DNA of 36,299 nucleotides, from the NCBI GenBank assembly GCA_937875545.1, contig CALLYE010000080.1:1-36299 (forward strand), given 5' to 3'. The DNA is from DTU078 sp002397345. GTDB lineage: Bacteria; Bacillota; Clostridia; Oscillospirales; CAG-272. Of the stretch, positions 8,134 through 14,709 are shown piece by piece; the stretch's first letter is position 1; each line of letters opens with the position of its first letter. A program made the translations under genes and the position numbers. A model generated the notes under the pieces. That model had not been told where the DNA came from. It saw only the letters and a program-made list of their open reading frames with translations, and made no database searches.

Positions 8134-8730
8134 TTAATTTTTTGCAAGAATCATATGTTTGTCGTAAAACTCTTTTTCAGTCATGCCATAAAATATTAAA
8201 TCATAATATTTACCGTTGGAATATTTGCTCTCCCGTTGCCGTCCTTCTTCGATAAAGCCCAGTGATTTATGCAGCGCTTTTGAGCCTTCGTTATAATCAT
8301 ATACCGTTACATTGCATTTATGAAAACGCAGTTCGTTAAAATAATAACTCAAAAACAGTTTTATAGCTTCAGAAGCATAGCCTTTTCGCCAGTGCTCTCT
8401 GTTTATACCAAGCCCGTATGAAAATGTACCGTCTCTTTGGCTTGCATGGGTCGTGTTAATATTGCCTACCGCTATATTATCCAGCGTTTCAATAATAAGA
8501 TCGCAATTTTCCCAAGTATTAAATCTTTTTATATGGTTTTCCCAATCATCCTTACGCGACTCAACCGAATATGGCAGATGTATAATATCGCATAATCTAT
8601 CTGATTCTGTATCATATTTAGAGTTCTCAATTTTCTCTTTATATCTTTCTGCGTCCGCGAGTGTCATCGCTCTCAACCGTACTTTTTCGCCCTGAAATAT
8701 GTTGTGGTTATACGCTTCCGCAAGTGTCAT
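8134..8730 (-). CDS. GNAT acetyltransferase, RimJ/RimL type
   Basis: The 198-residue protein shows the RimJ/RimL-like acetyltransferase_3 pattern. It has GEKVRLRAMTLADAERY near the N-terminus, FSYGLGINREHWRKGYASEAI with the acetyl-CoA loop, and NEGSKALHKSLGFIEEGRQRE near the C-terminus. Members acetylate protein N-termini or small amines; this target is unknown. The first ten codons (MTLAEAYNHN) closely copy the start of the DIP1984 gene downstream, which is unusual. GGAG lies about eleven bases before the ATG and a good promoter lies at 8770-8798. It is A+T-rich relative to the housekeeping genes. Confidence 0.88.
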   Translation of the reverse strand: MTLAEAYNHNIFQGEKVRLRAMTLADAERYKEKIENSKYDTESDRLCDIIHLPYSVESRKDDWENHIKRFNTWENCDLIIETLDNIAVGNINTTHASQRDGTFSYGLGINREHWRKGYASEAIKLFLSYYFNELRFHKCNVTVYDYNEGSKALHKSLGFIEEGRQRESKYSNGKYYDLIFYGMTEKEFYDKHMILAKN

Positions 8731-8769
8731 ATATTATTTTTCTCCGTTAAATGAAATTGTCTGAGGGAT

Positions 8770-8798
8770 ATTTTAACATTTCGGTTTATGAAAGTCAA
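8770..8798 (-). promoter_or_regulatory. Promoter of the RimJ-type acetyltransferase gene
   Basis: On the minus strand TTGACT (8798-8793), a 17-bp spacer and TAAAAT (8775-8770) lie about 40 bases before the ATG at 8730. Confidence 0.65.
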
Positions 8799-8850
8799 CT
8801 CCGCCGCGAGCAATGTAATGGTAATGTAATACAACTTTCAACTAATTCAA

Positions 8851-8896
8851 CAAAAATCGAGCCGCTTGTCTGAATGAGGAAACCAAGACAAGCGGC
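8851..8896 (-). terminator. Terminator after the PRPP synthetase/GH76 operon
   Basis: A perfect 11-bp stem (GCCGCTTGTCT at 8861-8871 with its complement at 8886-8896) is followed on the minus strand by TCGATTTTTG. It lies downstream of the GH76-like gene and upstream of the acetyltransferase promoter. It shares AATCGAGCCGCTTGTC with the hairpin at 11940-11977. Confidence 0.7.
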
Positions 8897-8928
8897 ATAA
8901 CGAGGTATATTTATTTTTGTTTGGAAAC

Positions 8929-8990
8929 GGCGCGACGAGGGCGTCGCGCCCTACGGCGCGGATACGCATTATAATATAATCCGCCCAGTC
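8929..8990 (-). repeat. REP-like hairpin element, second copy of the 7331 type
   Basis: On the minus strand it begins GTAGGGCGCGACG and forms the GGCGCGACG/CGTCGCGCC stem, with a G+C-rich flank of the same type as at 7331-7386. It lies between the GH76-like gene and its terminator. A further short hairpin (GGGGC/GCCCC, 9003-9019) follows the GH76 stop and lacks a T-tract. Confidence 0.75.
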
Positions 8991-9041
8991 CCGCGGGAGC
9001 GCGGGGCATTTTTTGCCCCCATACGCGTTCCCGTTTCTCCG

Positions 9042-10472
9042 TTATTTACCGTAATATTCGCTCATCAGCGCGTATATCTCCGCGTCGGCTGCCTGATCCA
9101 TTATCGAGGTGCTGACGTCGTCGCCGTTTTTCATATCCCAGCCGGCGAGATAGTCGCGGGGCAGCAGTCCGTATTTGTTCAGGTGGTTGTCATACGCATA
9201 GTCCAGCGAGGTCAAAAACGTATCAATATACTGACCGCAGGCGCTGTCGTAGGGCGCGAGTTCGAGGAAACCCTCGAGCAGGATGAGGTTGAACCACAGC
9301 GTCGATTTCGAGGTGTATTCGCGCTCTCCGTTCGGCCCTTTTTTGGTGAATACGCGATAGCTTGCCTTCGCCCATTTGGCTGCGCTGTTCTTGTATTCCT
9401 CCAGACCCGTCGCGCGGTAGAGCGCGGCGCCGCCGGAGATCATCGTGCCGGTGTTGTAGGTATACGCGGAATGATCGATACCGGCGCTCTGTGTGGTGGT
9501 GACGTAGCGGGTCACGCCGTCTTCTGTGACGGTTTTGCGTTCGCTGCCGACAAGGTCGCCGAACGTGCCGTCGTCATTTTCGAACCGCAGGCAAAATTTA
9601 TAGATCTTCTCCGCCCAGTCAAGATAATATTTTGCGTTATCGGCGCCTTTTTCGTTTAATATCTCATAAATACGCACCAGCGGCGCGATGAGTGGCGCGT
9701 TGGAGCAGGTGTGCTTGGTCGAATAGCCCGGACCCCACGGGATTCCGCCGTATTCGTTTCCGTTTGATTTTTTGGTCGTGTCCCAGCCGCCGATACAAAC
9801 ATCGGCGAGCCGTATGGCTTCGTCAAGGTACTTCCCGTCGCCCGTGCGGTCGAACGCGCGCACAAGATCGCGGACGATCCACATCTGGTCGTCATAAACG
9901 GCTTTTATGCCGGTGATGTCAGCCTTCCCGGCTTTCGCAGCGCGGTCAACGGCGTACATGGTCAGCTCCGGCGTACCGTTATATGTAATGGTTTTCGCCG
10001 TACCGCTGTAAAATTGCAGGCTCGCGACGGAGTCGGCATATAAATCCGTGAAATATTGCTTGTCCTCGCCGCCGGAGATTTTTGCAAGCGCGCCTGTCAT
10101 CGCAATCGCGGAGGTGTAGTGCCAGACCGACGAAGTTCCGGTTTTTATCCCGTTTTTAGTGTTGAGCTTTTCAGCGAAAATAACATCGCGGCTGTTTTCA
10201 TATTTGGATTTGAGCAGATATTTGTCAATTACGTTTTTACCCAGCGTCAAGGCGCGCTCGGCGCAGCGGGCTGAAAGCTCGGCGTTGGCTGCCGAAGTCG
10301 CCTCATCCGCGGACACGGCGGACGAGGGTTCTGTTGCGTTATTATTCAAAGTGGTTTCTCCTGCGGAATTATTCCCACCGGAATTATTTCCGGATGTTGT
10401 TGTACATGATAATAAAACGGGTATAAGCAGCGCCGCGGCAAGCGCGTTAATGCGGAATTTATGTTTTTTCAT
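9042..10472 (-). CDS. GH76-like (alpha-1,6-mannanase family) lipoprotein
   Basis: The 476-residue protein starts with a lipoprotein signal (basic N-terminus, hydrophobic stretch, LLSC with Cys23). A Ser/Asn/Thr-rich linker reaches about residue 65. The rest follows the GH76 alpha/alpha-barrel pattern: YDDQMWIVRDLVRAFDRTGD with adjacent Asp194-Asp195, the position of the catalytic pair in GH76, then CSNAPLIAPLVRIYEI and YNTGTMISGGAALYRATG. Such enzymes cut alpha-1,6-mannan backbones outside the cell. The exact substrate here is uncertain because several family tryptophans are replaced. It lies 7 bases after the PRPP synthetase gene, so it is cotranscribed. I see no clear ribosome binding site, which may mean translational coupling. 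Confidence 0.8.
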   Translation of the reverse strand: MKKHKFRINALAAALLIPVLLSCTTTSGNNSGGNNSAGETTLNNNATEPSSAVSADEATSAANAELSARCAERALTLGKNVIDKYLLKSKYENSRDVIFAEKLNTKNGIKTGTSSVWHYTSAIAMTGALAKISGGEDKQYFTDLYADSVASLQFYSGTAKTITYNGTPELTMYAVDRAAKAGKADITGIKAVYDDQMWIVRDLVRAFDRTGDGKYLDEAIRLADVCIGGWDTTKKSNGNEYGGIPWGPGYSTKHTCSNAPLIAPLVRIYEILNEKGADNAKYYLDWAEKIYKFCLRFENDDGTFGDLVGSERKTVTEDGVTRYVTTTQSAGIDHSAYTYNTGTMISGGAALYRATGLEEYKNSAAKWAKASYRVFTKKGPNGEREYTSKSTLWFNLILLEGFLELAPYDSACGQYIDTFLTSLDYAYDNHLNKYGLLPRDYLAGWDMKNGDDVSTSIMDQAADAEIYALMSEYYGK

Positions 10473-10479
10473 ATCGTTT

Positions 10480-11634
10480 TTATCGTTGGTTTGTCAAGGC
10501 ATTTTGTGCGCCCTGCGCGGCGGGCGTTTGCCCAGCTTCAATGCGGCGGAGCAGGTTTTGGATGCGCTCGACAGGGTTTAACAGGCTGCTTATCGACTGG
10601 TCGCGGTTGAGTGTGTCGATAATGAGCGAGATATATTTGCACATGTTAACCTCGGCGTACCACGGGCGTGCCAGCAGCTCGGCGGGGTGATAAATGAGGT
10701 TGGTGGTGAACACCCTCGTCAAATAACCCTCCTCATACGCGCGGTCCATTTTTTCCAGCCCCTCGGTGAAAAATCCGAACGTGACGAAGATGTAGATATT
10801 GCGCGCACCTTTTGCTTTCAACTGTTTTGCAACGTCGAGCATCGACTCGCCGGACGCGATGATGTCGTCGACAATAATAACGTCATACCCGCTCACGTCG
10901 CGCCCCAGATATTCGTGCGCGACGATCGGATTTTTACCGTTGACGATGCGCGTGTAGTCGCGCCGCTTATAGAACATGCCCAGATCGAGTTTTAATACAG
11001 ACGAATAATACAGGCAGCGGCTCATGCCGCCCTCATCGGGCGAGATGATCATCAGTTTTTCCGGGTCGATCTTTATATCAGGCACTTCGCGCACCAATGC
11101 CTTGAGCATCTGATAGGTGGGGTGGACATTGTCGAACCCGCAGAGCGGGATGGCGTTCTGTACGCCGAGATTGTGGACGTCGAAGGTGATGATATTGGAC
11201 ACGCCCATGTGGGTAAGTTCCTGCAGCGCGACGGCGCAGTCGAGCGATTCGCGCATGGTGCGCTTGTCCTGCCTGCTTTCATAAAGCATGGGCATAATAA
11301 CCGAAATGCGGCGCGCTTTGCCCGCAATGGCGTTGATAATGCGTTTCAAGTCCTGAAAATGATCGTCGGGGCTCAGGGGGTATTCATTGCCATACATACG
11401 ATAGGTCACACCATAATTATAGACATCGGCGAAAATATAGGTATCGTGCCCCCGCATAGAGTTGCGCAGGATACATTTCGCCTCACCTGTGCCGAACCGC
11501 TCGCAGATGGGATTAACGATATAGCTTTCAGCGCTCTCGCGCCATTCGCGCAGGTATTTGTCCACCCGCGCGACAAACGCTTCGCTGCCTCTCATACCAA
11601 TAACACTCAATTCTCCGAAAAACGTGTTTTCCAA
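10480..11634 (-). CDS. prs: Ribose-phosphate pyrophosphokinase (PRPP synthetase), long form
   Basis: It makes 5-phosphoribosyl-1-pyrophosphate from ribose-5-phosphate and ATP, feeding nucleotide, histidine and tryptophan synthesis. The PRPP-binding motif is DVIIVDDIIASGESM. The family's ATP-side segment appears as MPMLYESRQDKR, and the flexible loop as MFYKRRDYTRI. At about 384 residues it is longer than the usual 310-320, with a distinct N-terminus. I prefer the TTG at 11634, which has AAGGG ten bases upstream; an in-frame TTG 20 codons earlier has no such site. A consensus promoter lies at 11746-11774 and the roughly 100-base leader is rich in hairpins. The GH76-like gene follows in the same operon. 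Confidence 0.88.
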   Translation of the reverse strand: MENTFFGELSVIGMRGSEAFVARVDKYLREWRESAESYIVNPICERFGTGEAKCILRNSMRGHDTYIFADVYNYGVTYRMYGNEYPLSPDDHFQDLKRIINAIAGKARRISVIMPMLYESRQDKRTMRESLDCAVALQELTHMGVSNIITFDVHNLGVQNAIPLCGFDNVHPTYQMLKALVREVPDIKIDPEKLMIISPDEGGMSRCLYYSSVLKLDLGMFYKRRDYTRIVNGKNPIVAHEYLGRDVSGYDVIIVDDIIASGESMLDVAKQLKAKGARNIYIFVTFGFFTEGLEKMDRAYEEGYLTRVFTTNLIYHPAELLARPWYAEVNMCKYISLIIDTLNRDQSISSLLNPVERIQNLLRRIEAGQTPAAQGAQNALTNQR

Positions 11635-11694
11635 ACTTTCATCACCCTTATATTTAATTTTTCGAGTCTGTCTTGTTAAAAAATCACAGCTCAA

Positions 11695-11742
11695 GTTCCG
11701 CGCTTACGCGAAACTTGTCTTGTGAAAGTTTTAACTTTCACA
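11695..11742 (-). promoter_or_regulatory. Structured leader of the PRPP synthetase mRNA
   Basis: Two inverted repeats lie between promoter and start. TGTGAAAGTT/AACTTTCACA covers 11721-11742. CAAGTT.CGCG/CGCG.AACTTG covers about 11692-11717 and is followed, after nine bases, by six T residues on the minus strand. The arrangement could act as an attenuator, but no known riboswitch class is recognised. Between 11775 and 11939 I see no gene or clear signal. Confidence 0.35.
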
Positions 11743-11745
11743 ATT

Positions 11746-11774
11746 ATTATAACAGAGTATATGCAATTTTTCAA
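11746..11774 (-). promoter_or_regulatory. Promoter of the PRPP synthetase/GH76 operon
   Basis: On the minus strand TTGAAA (11774-11769), a 17-bp spacer and TATAAT (11751-11746) form a strong sigma-A promoter. Confidence 0.78.
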
Positions 11775-11939
11775 CCCGACTTTATTATTTTCGGCTAAAC
11801 GCCCAACATTGCACGGTTTAAAGTTAAATAGATATATAAATATTTAGCTATGCAGCCAGAAAAAGTACGGAGATGCGTTTTTTGAAAAGTTTTACGGAGT
11901 TTTTAAAAGCGACCGTATCCTGTACCTTCGTTTAACTAA

Positions 11940-11977
11940 GCCGCCTATCCGGATAAATACCCGGACAAGCGGCTCGA
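11940..11977. terminator. Hairpin after the membrane-anchored unknown, terminator-like repeat
   Basis: An imperfect inverted repeat (GCCGC..TCCGG at 11940-11952 with CCGGACAAGCGGC at 11961-11973) directly follows the stop of the gene at 11978 and shares 16 bases with the element at 8857-8872. The CTCGATTATTTT tract lies on the plus-strand side, so as an intrinsic terminator it is oriented against the adjacent gene; its role is uncertain. Confidence 0.4.
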
Positions 11978-12802
11978 TTATTTTACTGTAAATGTTTCCG
12001 CGCCAAAATTGACGTCGGTTGTAAATGATGTTGTTGACAGTTTATAGACAAGTTCGTCGGCGTAATAGGTTTCGGCGGACACCACAAGCCCGTTTTTCAG
12101 CGACACATATACAGTCTCTTTTTGCGGCAGGTCGGGGAGGGTATATTCGACGCAGTACAAATTTTCATTTTCGGCGCGCAGCAGCGTGACGCGCAGGTCG
12201 GTATAATCGCCGCTGCCCAGTATATCGGTCAGCGACGGCAGTCCGAGCAGAAATTCCAATGAAAAATCATCAGCGGTGAGATAATACCGCGAGGAGGTTT
12301 TGCCGCCGGCGCTGTAATCGGTGTGGCGCAGGGTTGTGCCGTCGCATACTATAAGCGTTGTCCGCGATCCGTTTTCATATATCTCCGCGCGGTATTTCGC
12401 GCCGTCGCGGCTCAGCTTCAGCATGCGGACGCGCGATTTTATGCCGTCGGTCAGCGTTACATTCGCTTCGGTTTTATAAGCGGTTTCGGGGAGCGCTTCT
12501 TTCAGCATTGCAAGCAGCGCGTCGGGCTCGACGCCGTATTCAAGCGCATAAAGTGACGAGGGTTTTGGCTCGCCCGATAGAGCGCTATAAATACGCACAT
12601 CATCAGCGCCGACAGCGCCTCCGGGCGCTTCGGTTTCCGGCTTGCCGAGCAGCCGCTCGAGCGCGTCGGGCAGGCGGATCATGTTGATTTTATACAATCC
12701 GAAGAGCACCAGCGCGAAAACCGCCGCCGCTGCGACGATCAAAATCGCCGTCGCCAGCGCCGTGCGCAGCTTTTCGCGCTTAATGTGGTCAGAATTGTTC
12801 AT
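11978..12802 (-). CDS. Membrane-anchored extracytoplasmic protein of unknown function
   Basis: The 274-residue protein has a short charged N-terminus, one membrane segment at about residues 15-38 (ALATAILIVAAAAVFALVLF), and then an extracytoplasmic domain. The domain is rich in beta-strand-like segments (YRAEIYENGSRTTLIVCDGTTLRHTDY, LYCVEYTLPDLPQKETVYVSL, GLVVSAETYY). This alternation resembles LolA/LppX-like half-barrels that carry lipids, but the resemblance is by pattern only and no family is assigned. It lies downstream of tagO on the same strand with 48 bases between, so it may share that transcript and a cell-envelope role. Confidence 0.7.
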   Translation of the reverse strand: MNNSDHIKREKLRTALATAILIVAAAAVFALVLFGLYKINMIRLPDALERLLGKPETEAPGGAVGADDVRIYSALSGEPKPSSLYALEYGVEPDALLAMLKEALPETAYKTEANVTLTDGIKSRVRMLKLSRDGAKYRAEIYENGSRTTLIVCDGTTLRHTDYSAGGKTSSRYYLTADDFSLEFLLGLPSLTDILGSGDYTDLRVTLLRAENENLYCVEYTLPDLPQKETVYVSLKNGLVVSAETYYADELVYKLSTTSFTTDVNFGAETFTVK

Positions 12803-12850
12803 GTGAAAAACGGAGTTATAACCCCGCCCTCTGGGTAAAAATTATCGATT

Positions 12851-13984
12851 TTATTCCTGATGCTTTGCTTCATCATTCTGTTCGGGTTTGTTTTTGCTGT
12901 TAGAATTCTCGTTTTCGACGAAATTCAACCCGGACGCGACACGCGCGTCGGGATTTTTCAGCATGATGAATATAACCGCGTAGATAGCGAAGCCTATGGC
13001 AATCACAAGACCCGCGTCTATATATTTTTCGCTCGAGAACATTACAGCCGAAACGCCGAGAATGCCGCAGAGGGCATAAAGTATGTGCACAGACTGCTTT
13101 TGGTTAAAGCCCATATCGATCAGCTTGTGGTGGATATGCCCGCGGTCGGCGGTGAAGGGGCTTTTTCCATGTAATATCCGGCGGAAAAAAGCGAGGGTGG
13201 TGTCAAACAGCGGCAGACCGAAAATCGACAGCGGGATGAGGAACGACATCGCGGTATGGAATTTAAACAGTCCGTGGATGGACAGCAGCGACATCACATA
13301 CCCCAAAAACATCGCGCCGGTATCGCCCATAAAGATTTTCGCGGGGTTGCAGTTGAAGGGCAGAAAGCCCAGGCAGGAGCCGACCATGATAGCGGTGAGC
13401 ATCGCCGATTTATAATCGTTGTTGAGCAGCATGATGATGAGCAGCGAAGTCGAGCAGATAGCCGAAACGCCGCACGACAGCCCGTCCAGTCCGTCGATGA
13501 GGTTGATGGCGTTGGTCAGACCCACGATCCATAAAATTGTGATGGGGATCGAAAAAACACCGAAATTTATATAGGTGCCGAAAAAGTTTATAAATGTAAT
13601 CGTCAAGCCCTGCGACACCGCGATGAAGGCGACGACGATCTGCGCGCCCAGCTTTATGAGCGAATGCAGCCTGAATACATCGTCGAGCACTCCTACGACG
13701 ACAATAATAACTCCGCCCAGCCACATGGCGATGAGCGACGGTGTGAAATCGCAGAATACGAGTGTGGTAAGCGTAAAACCAAGGAATATCGATAAGCCGC
13801 CGAGCCGCGGTATGGGAATCTTGTGCATGCGCCTGTTGTCGCGCGGCACATCGATAGCGCCTATTTTATAGGCGATCATGCGCGTCATCGGCGTGGTGGT
13901 GAACGCTATAAGCCCCGCGAATACAAGCGCGGTGATAAGAAATATTACTTCGCTGGAAATGATCATATGTGTTATGTTCTCCAT
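12851..13984 (-). CDS. tagO: Undecaprenyl-phosphate GlcNAc-1-phosphate transferase, TagO/WecA type
   Basis: This polytopic membrane enzyme of 377 residues links GlcNAc-1-phosphate to undecaprenyl phosphate, the first step of teichoic acid or related wall polymer synthesis. The family motifs are all present: VLDDVFRL, NLIDGLDGLSCGVSA, KIFMGDTGAMFLG and the cytoplasmic DRGHIHHKL. About ten to eleven membrane segments can be seen, with a charged Asn/Lys-rich C-terminus. The MraY paralogue is excluded by the HIHHKL loop. A 74-bp inverted-repeat element begins only five bases before the ATG and leaves no ribosome binding site for it. The second Met (codon 7, 13966) has GGAG twelve bases upstream and could be the start in use. 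Confidence 0.9.
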   Translation of the reverse strand: MENITHMIISSEVIFLITALVFAGLIAFTTTPMTRMIAYKIGAIDVPRDNRRMHKIPIPRLGGLSIFLGFTLTTLVFCDFTPSLIAMWLGGVIIVVVGVLDDVFRLHSLIKLGAQIVVAFIAVSQGLTITFINFFGTYINFGVFSIPITILWIVGLTNAINLIDGLDGLSCGVSAICSTSLLIIMLLNNDYKSAMLTAIMVGSCLGFLPFNCNPAKIFMGDTGAMFLGYVMSLLSIHGLFKFHTAMSFLIPLSIFGLPLFDTTLAFFRRILHGKSPFTADRGHIHHKLIDMGFNQKQSVHILYALCGILGVSAVMFSSEKYIDAGLVIAIGFAIYAVIFIMLKNPDARVASGLNFVENENSNSKNKPEQNDEAKHQE

Positions 13985-13989
13985 TTATT

Positions 13990-14063
13990 GTAGGGCGGGG
14001 GCTTGCCCCCGCGGTTGGTTATCCCGGCGGGGAAACTTTTTGCGAAAAGCGCCCCCGCCCTAC
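13990..14063. repeat. REPIN-like 74-bp element before tagO
   Basis: GTAGGGCGGGGGC (13990-14002) and its exact complement (14051-14063) are the ends of a 74-bp element. Inside the left end is a GGGGGC/GCCCCC hairpin. The paired inverted ends match the REPIN layout. It separates cyclophilin from tagO and directly abuts the tagO start. Confidence 0.8.
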
Positions 14064-14076
14064 AACGTTATCGTTA

Positions 14077-14133
14077 TTTATCCGAGAACTATTGATTTAT
14101 CCGAGAACTATTGATTTATCCGAGAACGATTGT
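14077..14133. repeat. Three tandem 19-bp units at the 3' end of the cyclophilin gene
   Basis: The unit TTTATCCGAGAACTATTGA occurs at 14077-14095 and 14096-14114, and with changes at its 3' end at 14115-14133. The last unit includes the stop and final five codons (TIVLG) of the cyclophilin gene, so the array is a tandem duplication of that gene end. Confidence 0.9.
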
Positions 14134-14586
14134 TTTAATTTTCTGCTCTGCTTTTGGGCGGTCGGCGGCGTCGGTTTGGGTCGCGGCAATTTTATCTACC
14201 GTATCCATACCCTCTGTGACATGTCCAAAAGCGGCGTATTTGCCGTCTAAAAATGTTGCGTCGGCGTGGCAGATGAAAAACTGCGACGACGCGGAGTTGG
14301 GACTGGAGCTGCGCGCCATCGAAATAACGCCACGCTTGTGAGAGAGAGGATTGTTCACGCCGTTTTCAGCGAACTCGCCCTTGATGTTTACACCCGAGCC
14401 GCTCATGCCCGTGCCTGTCGGATCGCCGCCCTGTATCATAAAACCCGAGATGACGCGGTGGAAGATAAGGCCGTCATAAAACCCCTCTCCGACCAGCTTC
14501 TCGAAATTCGCGGCGGTAATCGGCGCGGCGGAATGGTCAAGCTCCAGTTTTATCTGCGAGCCGTCGTCCATTGTGATTATAACCAT
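14116..14586 (-). CDS. Cyclophilin-type peptidyl-prolyl cis-trans isomerase
   Basis: The 156-residue protein catalyses proline isomerisation during folding. It carries cyclophilin hallmarks: FHRVISGFMIQGGDPTGTG with the catalytic Arg, MARSSSPNSASSQFFI, and FGHVTEGMDTVDKI. It lacks a signal peptide and is therefore cytoplasmic, a compact PpiB-like form. Its last codons are part of a three-fold 19-bp tandem duplication that extends into the downstream spacer. A GGAGA sequence lies about ten bases before the ATG. Repeat elements on both sides separate it from tagO and from the GxGYxYP gene. Confidence 0.93.
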   Translation of the reverse strand: MVIITMDDGSQIKLELDHSAAPITAANFEKLVGEGFYDGLIFHRVISGFMIQGGDPTGTGMSGSGVNIKGEFAENGVNNPLSHKRGVISMARSSSPNSASSQFFICHADATFLDGKYAAFGHVTEGMDTVDKIAATQTDAADRPKAEQKIKTIVLG

Positions 14587-14614
14587 TTTTTAATATCTCC
14601 AATAACTTTTTTCG

Positions 14615-14692
14615 CGGGAGGGGCAGAGCCTATCCATGCGATTATTCAATTTTTTATATTTGGGGACAGGAGGGTCAGAACCCATCCCCTAC
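14615..14692 (-). repeat. Two REP-like units in direct order
   Basis: GGAGGGGCAGAGCCTATCC (about 14617-14635) and a related GGAGGGTCAGAACCCATCCC unit ending CCCTAC (14669-14692) flank an A+T-rich core. Read on the minus strand the second begins GTAGGGGATGGG. The GGGGCAGAGCC part recurs at 24653-24677 and 32308-32335. It fills the spacer between the GxGYxYP and cyclophilin genes. Confidence 0.65.
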
Positions 14693-14709
14693 AATTGTAA
14701 TTATAATTA

